Shown: positions 1 to 12,298, numbered from the stretch's first letter. The stretch: 64,000 nucleotides of DNA from Hyaloscypha bicolor E (GCF_002865645.1 NW_020194628.1:1984001-2048000); one strand, 5' to 3'. A program made the numbers and translations. Notes: generated from the sequence alone by a model not told the origin.

Positions 1-48
1 CTCCCTAGTACCCGTATCCATACGACAATTAATATAATAATTTCCGAA

Positions 49-3000
49 TTATGGATTATTATAGTGTCTTGCGCCTTTCTCTAGCAGCAACTTCACCACC
101 GCCTCGTGCCCCTTCTCTGCAGCGCATGACAGCGGTATTCGACCAACAAACTCGTCTTTGGTCTCTAGCTGGGCACCTTTCTCTAGCAGCAGCTTTACCA
201 CCGCCTCGTGCCCCCTCTCTGCAGCCCATAATAGCGGTGTTCGACCATAATCCTTGTCTTTGGTCTCCAGCTCAGCGCCTTTCTCTAGCAGCAGCTTTAC
301 TACCGTCTCGTGCCCATTCTCTGCAGCCCATGACAGCGGTGTTCGACCATAATCCTTGTCTTTGGTCTCTAGCTCAGCGCCTTTCTCTAGCAGCAGCTTT
401 ACCACCGCCTCGTGCCCATGCTCTGCAGCCCATGACAGCGGTGTTTGACCATAATCCTTGTCTTTGGTCTCCAGCTCAGCGCCTTTCTCTAGTAGCAGCT
501 TCACCACCGCCGCATGCCCCTTCTCTGCAGCCCATGATAAAGGTGTTCGACCATAGGTATCCTTGGAGTCCAGGTCATGTCTATTTTTGAGCAAGGCCAT
601 CGCCGTTTCTACCCGTCCGAAGTATGCTGCAAGGTGTAATCCTGTCATTCGCCTTGGCACAATCTGACTGTAGCCGCTGGAAGCCATCATAGCCTGGCTA
701 GAGCTAGATACCTTGGCTCCACTCTCAAGCAGTCGTATAATCAACTGTTCCACCTCCGCCGAAGCTGTGCGACCATGATATCCCCAGTTACGTGCAGCGT
801 AGTCATAGAGCGGATTCAACCTGAGCCGCTCCTCAAACTCGGCGTTCGTTTCACAAAACCCGCTCTCAAAGACAGAGAACGAAAGGTAGGTGACGCAAAT
901 TGCTATGATATCATTCTCCGCATTTGGGAACCATTGGTCTTGTGTCTGCTTGAAGTATTCCTGTGTTGTATAATGGACCAGTCTGATGATATCAGTCTCT
1001 TCATCGACCGTGACCAATCCGGCACACACAGAGACCATGTCTTCAATCTGTGTGAGGTTTCCCTCGTCAAATTCGGGCTTGCCAACCTCTACTGCAAGGG
1101 CGTGCTGAAGCTCCAATGTAGTAAGGTGCCTTTTAGTACAGATGATCCACGACAGAATACGCTCTGCAAGCTCCCGAGAATCTGTATCTTGCGCTTTGAT
1201 TCGCTCCATAGCGTCCTTGTACGCGTGATTATATGCTTGGGAACCTGTTGGAAGGCCTTCCAAAGCCTTTTCGACTTTATTGGGTGTTTTCTTCGTTCTT
1301 ATAGAGTCGAAATAGAGGTGTGCTAGGAGAAACCTGGGCGAATATTAGTTTGGTAGTCCACCAAAACAACATTAGGAATAGACGTTTATTCCACTAACTG
1401 CTTTTGTGATCTCAGTTTTGATTTTTTCACAGTAGGTCTTTAAAAGCTTCGATTCCGATTGTGATATACGGCCATCCAGATATTTTCGCACATCTTCATC
1501 ATGGGCACGGATCTCTAATTGCACGCTACCATTGAACTGATCAATAATCTGTGGAATGGGCCTCGAAGTTGCAAAAATGTTCACTTCGTGCCGTGTCTGA
1601 AGGCTGAAAAGCTCTGACAGAAATCTCGCCCGGCTATCATCAGATACTTGGCATTTATCAAGTGCGTCGACGATAATAAAGGCTCTCGAATACATTTTTG
1701 CTACAGATTGGAGAACTCCCAAGATCTCGTCGAGTAATGGCCGTGTTCGCTTTGTCCTATGCTGATCATAAAGATCTTTTACGCTCCCTGGCAGAGAAGA
1801 CTGGCCCTGAGCTAATTGTATTAGCAGACTCGCCATTAAGTCTTCGATCTTCTGCGTGCCTTGCTGCTGGAAGTTGCAGTAGATATACGCCACGCCAATG
1901 GCTGGGTCGCTAGAAGCCCGTGTATCGAGGTCATTAACAACGATAGCTGTGAGGATTGTCTTTCCTGCTCCTGGAATGCCTGGACAGAACAGCGTCTGCT
2001 TTTTGGTCTTTAGCCATGCTTGGTACTCTGCTGAATCTAAGAGCCATTGGCCAGTTCCTGGTTGTCGCCTCTTTAGGTAGTCGCTCTGCTGGGGGCCGTA
2101 ATTAATCGGGGTAAGCCAATTAAGGATCTTTATATCTTTATTATTATTTAACTTATATCTCATCGTTTCAAGATGTGCTTCAGTCCTAGACGTATTGTGA
2201 AGAACTAACATAATATTAGCAGTCACAAGACTTGCAGACGCTACAGAAGAACTAACTATGCCGAAGAGTTTCTCCAATCTCCTTCTCAGCTTCGATTTTA
2301 TTAGGAGGAATGCGACAGAGAAGATCTTTCGCATATGCCGCCGCAGCCATCGCTGCATAGCCTTGCCATTCTTTGTTCTTATGCGAGTCTGAGTAGTCGC
2401 ATATGCCCCGGATAACCAGGCACGGGAAGTGGCTCATCAGCCCTGCCGCTTCCATCTCAAAACACAGAACGTCCATTTCCGCTGCAAGTCGATCTCGAAC
2501 CGTAGCATCTTTCATTAACTGGTTTGCAGACGCAATCAGGCCGTAATGAACTTCTAGGTTATCCTCATCTTCGCTTCGTTTAGGTCGCAGAACTAACTTT
2601 GATGGATCATTGCCACAGACTATCTCACAGCTTGTTGCATCGTTCGCCGGGTGGGTGATTTCTGATCGATAGAGCCTTTCGTTGCTCGGATCTGGCCGCT
2701 TGTACTTCTTATGTAGCCTTGGGTTCTCTTGAATAGCATGGCTAATAGCCGTTTCGAGCTGATGCCCTTTTAACTCGTACCGTGCCTTGAGTCCGTTCAT
2801 TGCAGTTCGCAAGATCGCTGGTGGCTGATTCAAGAACCCCGTGGTTTGAAATCTCTGATCTTGTATCGTCTTGCCGAAGTCATACTGGAATACGCCACCC
2901 TTCCCATCACGCGGGGCGCTCACCACAATGTCGCCAAGATGGATGTTGTGCGTCGGGCTTGGCGCACCGCCGCCGATGCCAACCATCAGACCGATCTTAA

Positions 3001-3247
3001 TATTCGGGAAGCTGTGCAGCATGTCTCTTGCCACCATCGCCGCAGAAGTTGTGCCGTACTCCCCGTCAGGTAAGACGGCAATAACGACGTTGTGTCTCCC
3101 AACTTTGCCAAGTGTATAATCGTTGTTGTCATTCGGGGACACATATTCGGGTCCATCGTGGATTTCGTCGAGGAAAGCTTGCGCAGCAACGTACTCCGTG
3201 CTTATGGCACATATCCAGCCGACGGTATAGTCTTTAGAGTTCGACAT
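49..3247 (-). CDS. NLR-like protein: PNP_UDP-NACHT-ankyrin (possibly decaying)
   Basis: Fungal NOD-like receptor in three exons. Exon 1 (3247-2257) is a nucleoside-phosphorylase-like PNP_UDP sensor domain ([32 protein letters not shown]). Intron 2256-2205 (GTTAGT...TTAG, 52 nt) restores frame into exon 2, the NACHT domain, with Walker A GIPGAGKT and Walker [11 protein letters not shown], where the family normally has DEC. Exon 3 carries the region after NACHT and about six ankyrin repeats, ending at 49. Homology (AVSG-MFLLA) places the second intron at 1387-1334, with a good branch site and CAG acceptor but AAACGT at the donor. A GT-AG alternative (1394-1323) keeps the frame but deletes the conserved SGMFLLA stretch. 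Expected product is about 1024-1030 residues. The family is implicated in non-self recognition in fungi; that role is inferred here. The weak donor and the E-to-K change may mean a degenerating allele. Confidence 0.8.
76..590 (-). repeat. Near-identical 102-bp tandem repeats encoding ankyrin units
   Basis: Five consecutive units of 34 codons recur at 102-bp spacing, visible on the + strand as the recurring string CTTTCTCTAGCAGCAGCTTT near 76, 178, 280, 382 and 484. Each unit encodes a [28 protein letters not shown] pattern. Such internal conservation points to recent repeat duplication or concerted evolution, as described for fungal NLR recognition domains. Confidence 0.9.
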
Positions 3248-4247
3248 ACCCGCTCGCCGGGGATATGATGAAAGGTTGGCCGGACGTGAGAGCTATTCAG
3301 CTCGAAGCAAGTGGGTTTTGGTTAGGTTCGTTTGGTCGGAGGGGCTTCCTCTATAGATTCGATTGGCAGAGCTTCCTAGAATAAAATCAACTGCGCAGTG
3401 TCACTAATCCTTGCAAAGGAAAGCAAATGATTGCGAAAATGTAAGAGAAAGGAGAATGGATTGAGAGGGTAGATGTCGCGGATTCAGCCTCACGGGGCTG
3501 AATCCTGCGGGGTTGGTGTGCACACCTGCAGCTGCGCAGCACTTGCCATGGCACCTCCAATGAATGGCTTGCGGCCACATAGAACCAGAATAGAACAGAA
3601 AGATATCGAATCTTCACCGTGAAGCTCTTGCAGAGAAGAGCATAGATAAGAAGCCATGTTAGAATAGAGTTCGGGGCGTGAGATATGTAGTAGCAGGAAT
3701 GTGGCGATCTTCCAGCCCGACCAAAATGATCGGCGCAAGGGTATCTCCGCGCGTCCGGAGGCTGAATCCGTCCATGTTTCGTCCACACTACGAAGGCGGC
3801 GGGCATTAAAATCCGTTCAACTCGCTAAGCGAGGATTTGGGAAGTCTAGGGGCTATGCGGTTATAAATGTCTCGCAATTTCTCCCTAAAATTAATCGTTA
3901 TAAAAATCTTGGAAAAGATTAATGTGCTATTTTTCTATTATATAACACTCTTATGGAAAATTTTAGGCGTTGCGTTGGGGATTAGTGCCACTTTCCGCAC
4001 AAGGCAATTTTGGTGTTCTTGCGCGCACTCTGTAGATGGACGATTTTCAACGCCCGTCGCCTTCGTAGCCAGCTATTCGTGATGTTAAGCGCAGCTCTGT
4101 TGTACTTAATCGAGGTTGCCCAGGTATTGTGAGTTACTTCGGGGTACACGGGATGACAAAGGAGCTACAGCGTAGCGCCAAAAACAGACGAAGCTCACAA
4201 TTTTTTTCACACGAAAAGGTGCGAAGTCGATTTTGCAAGCGACTGTA
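3248..4247. other. Intergenic; hairpin and possible MITE-like inverted repeat, no gene
   Basis: No ORF with family features was found. The 5' part is the NLR promoter. A short hairpin at 3480-3505 pairs GGATTCAGCC with GGCTGAATCC, and AGGCTGAATCC appears again near 3757. The stretch 3880-3960 is AT-rich. Confidence 0.5.
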
Positions 4248-6027
4248 CGGTAGAACCTCGATGTAACGATATCCTTGACAGTACGATACAGCCGTAAGGT
4301 CCCACGTTTTTTAGCCCTAGGCTTACGATATACCCCCCACAACGACTATCGTAAGAATTTATCATCCGGAGATTCTTTTTTTGGTGTAATATCGTTCTAA
4401 TCGTCCAACCCAATGCATTAATTCCTCTCTTCCATAGGGCCTTCTACCCCCCAAACCCCAGTAATTCGGAGTCGCAGACTATCGATCTCACTGTTTCACA
4501 GCCTGCAGTGTTTACCACTGATTCTACAGGCCCTCGGCAGCCTAAAAAGCGTCGAGGAGCAATTACTGAAGAGATTCTTTATTAAAAGCCTGATTAAAAG
4601 TAAGGTTTTGACTTGTCAAAGCGAGGTTTTAGTTACGCGCGGTGGGCTGGTGTGGCAAAAAACACACGTGACATTGAAAATCCAATGCCACGTGATTTGT
4701 AAAATGGCTTGGACCGGCTCAACAAACTCAATCCCAAAATGTACACAGAGTACGGCAAATTTCCCGGTTGGCCAGTGGAAACTCCTAAACTCGAGGAAGA
4801 GACAAATGACGATTTGTCTTATTATCTGCAGATCCAATCGTCATTGTCACACATCCAAGGAGGTGTCGAGAATAGGAAATGGGAAGAGCAATTGCAATTG
4901 ATAGAAACAGTCAAGAATGACTACACCAAGCAAATTGACACTGGCGCACTGGTTCCGATAAATAATACATCCTATCTCGACTTCATTCCTGATAGGAAAA
5001 TCCCCAAGCTTCCAGAGCTTCACTTGCGCATGCCCACGGAAGTTATTACGATTCCCGATAATTAGGAAATGCGCGACGTCGATCCCACACCTCCAGTTGC
5101 ACAGCAAACATTACAATTCCTAGCCATCTATACGGATCCTGAAATGAAATTAATAATAGCTGCAGCTCAAGCCAGCAATGAGAATATCAGCACAAATTCC
5201 CAACCACTAAATATATTTACAAATTTCCAGCCACCGAATATATTCCCGAATTCCGCACACATCGCTACATATGGTTTTCAGTGGGGGGATGATTCAGTAC
5301 GAGAAGGTTCCTTGCATTCCCAGCGTCCTTCTCCGGTGCAAAGTTACTAATCCCAGCATACAATTGCCTAACCCTCTCCGGTTCCAAGTTTCCGTATTCA
5401 AGATCGCGGCTCACAACGTCCCTACTCAAGCATGAATGACCCCCAGTATTATCAGCAACAATATAATCCCAGATCCTAACTTCCAGTACGGATACCAAGG
5501 ACCACCCTTTGCCCCAAGCTTCCCAAACTACAGCCCGAACTTCCCAAACAACTACAACCAAGCAACCAGGATTCGACAGGAATTACCGTGGATAGGAAGA
5601 TGTGGAATGTGACAAACATGGGGTTTGATAGCAAGGAATGGAGACATTACAATATATACTTTTTTCATTTGCTTTTATTTGTTTTCATTTGCTTTTCACT
5701 CAGAGGCATAGTTATGGAAGCACTCTGAGTTACGGAATACACATGGATTCATTGAGGACGAGGACGAGGACGCTGCGAATAGCAAAATGGGGCGGATATG
5801 TTGCGTGGCAGGATGGCACGTGCACATGTAAGCGAGGACTTGCCCTACTTAGCTAGTTTCGCAGACAGAACTCAATCCTTCACCACAACACCCCGCATTC
5901 AACACCCTGGTATCTTTAATTTTTATTGTCTTCACGTGGGTGCACGTGATTCTTGATAAAACGATACCTCGGTGTAATCGTTAGTAAAAGAGGCTAAAAT
6001 CGATATCGCTACATCGAGGTTCTACTG
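4248..6027. mobile_element. Tc1/mariner-pogo-type TIR element, 1.78 kb, non-autonomous
   Basis: The left end reads CGGTAGAACCTCGATGTAAC at 4248. The right end, read inward from 6027, is CAGTAGAACCTCGATGTAGC. The two ~26-bp termini match at nearly every position and each is flanked by TA (4246-4247 and 6028-6029), the target duplication of Tc1/mariner elements. The TIR sequence resembles fungal Fot1/pogo ends. No DDE transposase reading frame is present inside; the interior holds a broken unrelated ORF, so the element is non-autonomous. Confidence 0.8.
4420..5600 (+). pseudogene. Decayed non-transposase cargo ORF inside the TIR element
   Basis: An open stretch from 4709 to 5065 encodes a charged segment (KFPGWPVETPKLEEETNDD). 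After one TAG at 5063-5065 the same frame continues to 5350. Further codons in other frames near 4430-4580 (with a PKKRRG nuclear-localisation-like string) and 5490-5612 (N/Q/P-rich: FPNYSPNFPNNYN) look like parts of the same gene, separated by introns or frameshifts. I do not recognise the family. It is not a DDE transposase. Confidence 0.45.
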
Positions 6028-7991
6028 TAGTCCTGAAAGGTTTGTGTCGTATGTGTGTGAGAAAATAGCCGCGTGGTCATGGTTCACCACGCGGATTGAA
6101 CGCCAAGAAACTCAAAATGGTCCGTTCGAATCAGGAGTGAGGGAGAAGTGAGGTGCTGAGAAGTGAGAAGAGGGGCCGTTAAACGAAACTTGCATTGTTC
6201 CGGTATGGCTGACGTAGCCATGCATAAATCTCCTTTTGTCGCTTGACATGGATGAACTGCTTGCCATATGTGGAAAAGTCAACTCAGACCCCTGAATCTC
6301 GTTGCCGGATAACCGTGAACCGCCTCCCAGGACCTCTGTGTACCTTTCGTACCAACCCGAAGTTGAACCTAACTGAGAAATTTTGAGTTCGAATAATTCA
6401 TTGAATTGCACTCGCATTTTTGGTTCTTTTGAAGCTTTCTTCTTGCCCCTTCATTTGCATCCACTCCACATCTGCCAAGATGCCGGCAGCAAGTTTTGCA
6501 CCGGCCGGGTGTTCCGGTCAGATGCACATCCACAATCGACCAAAGCCACCCGCCTCGCTCGCCAACCGCGTGGCTGAGAGCTGGAGATTGGTCCGGTGGG
6601 GGGGCCAAGTCCACCACTGGGCTGCAAGGCTGCTTGGGCCGCTCCCAGTTGGCCCAATGCCAAGCTCCCGCCGTCAACTCATTTTGCATGTGTCGCGTGT
6701 GATTTTACTGGAACGGGGGGGCTTTGGCGCCGGGCCAGTGAGCGGAGGACAGCGAACAAGATGTGGTGGTCAGGCATTCCTAGGCTGCCGTTGAAAGCAG
6801 CCTTGAGAACAGGACGGAATGGCGTCAAGTGAACTGTGAAGGGAGCCCGCAGGACGCAAAGACGCAGGACGCCTTGAGGGTTGAGATCGGATCGATACTT
6901 CAGCAAAGTCGCAGGGGAGGTGGAACGAAAACGACCGGACTGGACGGGAGTGGCGCTTGGACTTTTGAGTCTGGGGACTCGGGGAGAAGTGGATTGGTGG
7001 ATTGATTGATTACTGGCCTGCTTGAGGTTTCGTCATCGTCACTAACCGCGGGCGACTTGCTTGCTGTTTTCGGCCTGAATAGGAACGACAAGAATGCAAG
7101 CGTTGTCGACTCCAAAAGGCACTCAACTGCTCGACTCGATTCGATTCCGGGACCAAGGGCTTCGCCGTGCTTAAATAAAGGTTCTCGTTGTGGATGGAGA
7201 TGCGAGGGGTCCACAGTAGTATCGCATGTCCCGTGTCCCGTGTGAACGTCGTCGTAAGCCTCCGCTCGTTTGCGGTGCAGCCAATAGAGATGCCTGCCGC
7301 CTTGCATCAGGCAGCCCCTGCCATATGACGAGGCGAGACGTCCGCCCCATAAGTAATCCAGCTTCTCCTTTCTTGGCCACGATTGCGACTCTGCGAGACT
7401 GGTGCTGCACTGCTGGTGCTGTATCAGATCTAAGAATAAAGGGCTGATCTTCATGACCTATGGCCTATGACCAACCCCCATTCCGCCAAGAACCCCCCTC
7501 CGTCTGATATTACATAGTATTGACGTGAGCTTCGCCCAGTTTTGCGGAGCAGGTACTGTACGTCGGTCATCGGATCTACCTTTCCTGCGTCTCTGGCACT
7601 CTGCGTGCGGCTTTTCGTTTAACTGTGCTTCCTCCCGCCTTGCCTGCGTTGTACTTCTCGTACGACCCCTCGAGTCGTCCTTGCCTTCCTCAGTATTCGG
7701 CTCCAAGTTCCAACCTCTGGTGATGATAGCGTGACAGGGCGCAAACGGCCGACACATCTCAACTCTGGTTCACTTGAAATTTCTTTCCGCCACCTAATTT
7801 TTTACAATCGACCTCCATTCAATTTTCAAAGCACATTCATTTCGGTTGCAGCCATTCTTTAGAGCGTAACTCTCAGCAATAGCGATTCCGGGAAATCCGC
7901 CACTCCCAACGAGACAGCATTCTCCTTTCTTCTAAGAGACCCCTCCCCCGACTCAGCAGCGCCGGGTCTGTGATCACAGAGACTGCTCACC
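6028..7991. other. Long intergenic and 5' region upstream of the PAP2 gene
   Basis: About 1.96 kb with no convincing gene. Open stretches on both strands here have no recognisable domain and look like chance frames in GC-balanced DNA. The proximal part (about 7700-7991, pyrimidine-rich) probably contains the promoter and leader of the downstream PAP2-family gene. Confidence 0.5.
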
Positions 7992-9345
7992 ATGGGCCAC
8001 CCGAACATGACGGTTCCATACGAGCCGCCTCAATGGAATTCAGCTCCCGCTTGGAAACTGCCTGGCTGGGGAGAGCCAGTGGTGAGTGCTTTCGCTTCAG
8101 CCCCCAAAGGCCGAACTGACAAATCATGAAGATGGTCGCGAGTATTTTAATTGCTTCGATGGTATTCAATAGGAGACGCGGCTTTCGCATTTTGGACAGG
8201 AGGAGACGGAGGAGGGATGGTCTTTTGGACGACGAGCCAGATTCAGCCCGATCTTCCGACGATCTCTTGACAAGAGATCAAATGTTGGCCAATGAAAGCG
8301 ACGACGACGTGAGCGCAGAAACCCTGTCCACGGTGAAGAATGCGCCGAAAAAGAGAAGATGCTGCGGAACAGTACTCTACACACCAAATACGTCTCGATT
8401 TGCGGACCACTTCCACAGCAGGATCATGCAGAAATTCCCGTTCCTGATGGAAATGTTCTACTGGATTATCACCTTCGCCTTCTACCGGATTTCGAAGATC
8501 CTTTCGCAGGCCGTTTTCTCGAAAACTGGAATTTGGGAGATAGCGATGGATCACGGGCTAGCCATTCTCGAGTTTGAGCAGTTTTCGTGGTTGAGCTTCG
8601 TGTGGCCCGTCCACGAGCGGGACGTCCAGCAATGGTTCATGCATGGACATCAGTCATTGTTGACTATTCTGAACCGATCCTATGCCTTGATCCACATTCC
8701 AGGGACCGTCGGGTATGTTCTATTACGTCCATAGCCTAGAGCATCCAGCAACTGACACTTTCCAGCTTCCTTGGGTGGTACTATTATGTTGCGCCTTCGT
8801 TCAATACCTTCGCAGTCGTCCGGAGAACCATGACTTTGACGAATTTCCTTGCCTTCACGATTTTCATCTTTTATCCGTGCATGCCACCACGGTTACTCCC
8901 CCCGGAATACGGCTTCCTTGACAGTGTTGGCCGAAATAACGGACAGAGTGTATGGATGGAGGGCAAATACGTCAACTCCTTGGCAGCCATGCCCTCGATG
9001 CACTTTGCATATGCCTTCTCCATTGGTTGCGTCATGATGTACCATTCCGGAATCTTCAGAAGGACCCTCGAGCCAGGAGAGATCAGAAAATCGAAGCTTT
9101 GGGTCACATTTTACGTTTGGTTCGGTCTTTTTTATCCTCTCTTCATTCTGGTAACAATTGTCGCAACGGCCAATCACTACTATCTGGACGCTTGTGTGGG
9201 ATTCTTGGTTACCATCATTGGTTTCTTATGTAATAGGGTGTTTTTGGTGTTTTTACCTTTGGAGGATTTGCTGCTCTGGTGTTTGAGGCTCGAGAAACCT
9301 GTCCCATCAACCGCAGATGGGGCTCGAAGATCGATCCGGGCGTAG
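7992..9345 (+). CDS. PAP2-superfamily membrane protein (IPC-synthase/AUR1-like)
   Basis: Three exons: 7992-8081, 8132-8712 and 8766-9345 (introns GTGAGT...GAAG and GTATGT...CCAG), giving 416 residues. The ATG lies in a CACCATGGG context. The protein has several hydrophobic spans and two PAP2_3 signatures: AAMPSMHFAYAF (the PSxH motif) and TANHYYLDACVG (the HxxxD motif). This arrangement is that of the fungal AUR1-like integral membrane family, which transfers phospho-headgroups in sphingolipid metabolism in the Golgi or ER. Whether this is the true inositol phosphorylceramide synthase or one of the AUR1-like paralogues cannot be told from sequence alone. All key His and Asp residues are present. 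Confidence 0.85.
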
Positions 9346-9960
9346 GTGTTCTGAGTAGAATGCATTGGATATGGCGTTTGGTATAAGACTACTGGGCATT
9401 TATCATTCTGGTTGATACCACAGCATGGTTGTCACGGCGTTGCAAAGGGGGCGAGAGAAGTTGAGGAGAGAGGACTGCGGACGCGTCCAGAGTCTGGATC
9501 GATGGAACGATGAAAAGCAGAGCAATGGTTCGGGCTTTGAGAAGAAAACCGCCGTAATGGATGGTAAATAGAGATATAGAGAAGAGAAGAGATTTACCGA
9601 AGAGATTTTGAACTTGGCTTACTTCCTTGTCGTTAGAGCGATGTCGCTCTTCCTGCCTCATTTGTCTACAAGGTATTCGTTCAAATGGTCCGTGCGGCTG
9701 AAGTGAGCTCGCCCAGCCTCTCGAATATTTGGGGTAAAAAGCTCCGAGAGACAGCTCCCCCACCATCCTTTTCTCTTTGGCTTCAACAACAACGTCTCAA
9801 ATCATATACTCTTCTGACTTCACAGTTTCCAGTCACTCTTTCGCAGCTTCTGCAACTTGATTAAATTTAGTGTTCCCCAAAACCAACTCGTTTCTCCTTT
9901 TCATCCGCGAGCCTCGTTGACTTCCTCCCAACCTCACCAATTCACCTTCAAAGCGACGCA
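9346..9960. other. Intergenic: PAP2 3' end and BTB-gene leader
   Basis: No gene seen. The segment 9770-9960 is C/T-rich, typical of a fungal promoter or 5' leader, and runs directly into the ATG of the BTB gene. Confidence 0.5.
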
Positions 9961-10939
9961 ATGGCGGATTCCATCGAGAATTTTGCGGAATTGATTCCGG
10001 GAGATACGCCTGCGGACGTCGATATGGGCAATGAAGTCATGGTCGAAATTGATGCCAGTGGTGCTGGAGCCGATAACGACGACCACGAGAACGGCCTCCC
10101 CTTCCAGGAAGAAGCCATGGAAGACGCTCCGGTCCGTGTCACGTACATTGACTACCTCAAGTCTCCGGTGATTGGATTGCTGGTTGGGCAAGGAGATGAA
10201 CAGGCGCTTTTGACTGCTCATCAAGCTCTCCTGATAAGCAGTCCTTGGTTTGCGGATGCTTGTGCTAAGTTCAGCGATGAGGTTTCTGTTAGTATTCCAA
10301 GCTGTCACTTGTACAAAACAATTCTCTAATGCAGTTGCCAGGAGCGCCGAATTGACCTTATTGACGAAGACCTCGACGCCGTTGGATGCTTCCTCGAATT
10401 CCTGTACACAGGCGACTACTTCCCGCGCAAACTTCCCGGCACACGAGATCTCGAGAAAGACCCGCACACGCCCGACGTCGACGAGACAGGCGACCAGCTC
10501 CTCAAGCACGCACGAGTCTACACGCTCGCCGAAACGCTCAGCCTGCCCATCCTCAAGACCCTCGCCTCCTCGAAGATCCACTGCGTGAACTCGACCGCCA
10601 AGGGCGAGATCGCATACGCCAGATACGTCTACGCCCACACACACAAGGACGATACCGCGATCCGGGCACCCGTGGCGAATTTCTGGGCTACGAGGAGTCA
10701 CACCCTGCGGACGGAGGCGGAGGACGAGTTCAGACAGATGTGTTTGGAGTTCCCGCAGTTCGGATACGACGTCCTCAGTAAGCACCCCATTACCAAGATG
10801 TCCTATATCTATATAGATGCTAATGAATCAAACAGCGCGTGTCTTGGACGAGAAGGTCAAGCGAGAAAAGCAGGAGAAAATGCATCCCTCTTCAGCGCAC
10901 ACACCAGGCAGCTCTCGAAAGCGTGCTCGCGGCATCTAG
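9961..10939 (+). CDS. BTB/POZ-domain protein
   Basis: Three exons: 9961-10287, 10342-10777 and 10836-10939 (GTTAGT...CCAG and GTAAGC...ACAG introns), giving 288 residues. The BTB/POZ fold is visible from about residue 70: LLVGQGDEQALLTAHQALL, SPWFADACAKF, then DLIDEDLDAVGCFLEFLYTG followed by LYTLAETL-like helices (ARVYTLAETLSLPILKTLA). The N-terminus is acidic. The C-terminus ends with a basic stretch, SSRKRARGI. Fungal BTB proteins of this type are thought to act in protein-protein contacts or as Cullin-3 adaptors; no substrate can be named. The terminal frame differs from the uninterrupted open frame through the last intron, so the third exon is my inference from splice sites. Confidence 0.8.
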
Positions 10940-11444
10940 ATCCGAGCTTGGGAGGATTGTCTTCGCTGGAGTCTGGAGCCCGTTTCGGTCGCATTTCGAG
11001 CCTTCGCTTTTCTGCACATCTGTACAACTAGAGCTACCTTTTGCCTGCTTCATTCGTGGGGAATAATCACATAAAAGGGATGGGAATTTGCGGGTGTTTC
11101 TCACAGGTGTATCAACAGACAAAAAGCTCTTATATAGGCGCTCTGAAAATGTGAAGATAGCATGCAAGAAGAGAGCCTCCGGGTCAATTTTCGTTTTCAT
11201 GTCAATTTTATTTCGTTGAATGATGCTGTGGCTACCCTGTTAATAAGAACGAGCATAAAGGTATCCGATTCCAATTGCACGCCATTTTTCTCGCCCATTT
11301 CTCAACCCAGAGATTCTCCCCCAAAAAATCGAAATACTTGAAATCCGTCAGTCATAAGAATAGGAGAGAACTCCGCCGCGCAGGCGTCAAAAAGCGTAGA
11401 GCAGTCCCCGGTCCCTGTTGCACCGTTACACCAGAAAGAATAAG
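10940..11444. other. Convergent 3' spacer between the BTB and StuA-like genes
   Basis: No gene. The BTB gene (+) and the APSES gene (-) converge here, so this stretch should hold two 3' UTRs and polyadenylation signals. An open minus-strand frame through 10892-11200 overlaps the BTB exon and has no domain. Confidence 0.5.
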
Positions 11445-12298
11445 CTAAGAGTACAAAGGCGGGAGTTGCTCTCCGTTAGGGCCCGTTGCTCTGTAATCGC
11501 CAGGTTGCGATTGAGGTTGGGGCTCCTGGCTTCGTGGGATTTGCGCAGCAGTGGGAAAACCGCGGTTGATGGGGTGGTAGAGAAGAGCTCCGATATTGTG
11601 AACGAAGAGGGGATAAAGCAACTCGGTGATCTTTTCCTTGTTGGCGAATTCGAGGGCGCGTTCAAAGGGAATCCTAGAAGTCAATGGTCAGTTTCCATCA
11701 TGGCCGATACCGTGCAGATTGACTGACCAGACGCCTTTCAAATGCATTGGGCCAATCTTGACGACGTGCTTCTGTTTCTCGCTCTTGAGAATACCGTCGC
11801 GGCGGCCTCGGGTCATACCTGCAACATTGAGGAGTTTGGTGCCGTTGATCATATGATTGTCTATTCCAATTAGCAACGGAATAAATCTAGACTTGCTCCG
11901 TAAGCAGATTTACCTTCTCGTCGGGCAACGCAAGTACCCTTGACATCAACTTGAAAGCACAGAGTCCCCTCATCCTCCCAGAGAGTAGCCGTGACTCGCG
12001 GCTTCACACCTGGAGGAGCAACTTGTCCCGTTGTATCTCCAACCATCTCTTGCTGAGCATATCCTCCTTGCATGTCCATTGTAGCCATTGGGGGAAGTTG
12101 AAGACCTTGTTGTGGGGGTGGTGGATAGGGGCGATTCGGATCTTGGGGGTAACGCAGCTGGATGTCGTAGGAATATTGAGGGTATTGGCCTCCAGGTTGG
12201 ACCTCCTGGCCCTGCTGAGGAGGTGGGAGAGCGTAAGGCTGGCCGCCGCCGCCGCCTTGTGGGGGTTGTGCGTACGGTGAACTGTGCGCTGAAGCCAT
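11445..12298 (-). CDS. stuA: StuA-type APSES transcription factor
   Basis: Exons 12298-11914, 11860-11728 and 11673-11445 (53- and 54-nt introns) give 248 residues. The N-terminus is G/P/Q-rich. The APSES (KilA-N-like) DNA-binding domain spans all exons: [78 protein letters not shown]. StuA controls asexual development and secondary metabolism in ascomycetes. Two oddities: the protein stops soon after the domain (PPLYS), whereas StuA orthologues usually have a long C-terminal tail; and the frame remains open upstream of the ATG to about 12396, just downstream of a plausible intron (12450-12397), so the true N-terminus may be longer. It could be a short isoform or a StuA paralogue. Confidence 0.8.

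Noticed and set aside
3387..3806. 139-codon minus-strand frame between the NLR and the first TIR element
   Set aside because: Composition is not protein-like in a consistent way and it spans a hairpin repeat; no family features.
7161..7260. Possible tRNA or small RNA near 7.2 kb and in other GC-rich spacers
   Set aside because: No cloverleaf with a proper T-loop and acceptor pairing could be built; no tRNA or rRNA gene is supported anywhere in the window.
6900..7454. 184-codon minus-strand open frame upstream of the PAP2 gene
   Set aside because: No domain, no conserved motif, mixed low-complexity composition, and overlapping open frames on the other strand; likely chance or leader DNA.
9934..10785. 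283-codon frame antisense to the BTB gene
   Set aside because: Codon shadow of the BTB exons and an intron; the sense strand has a clear BTB domain.
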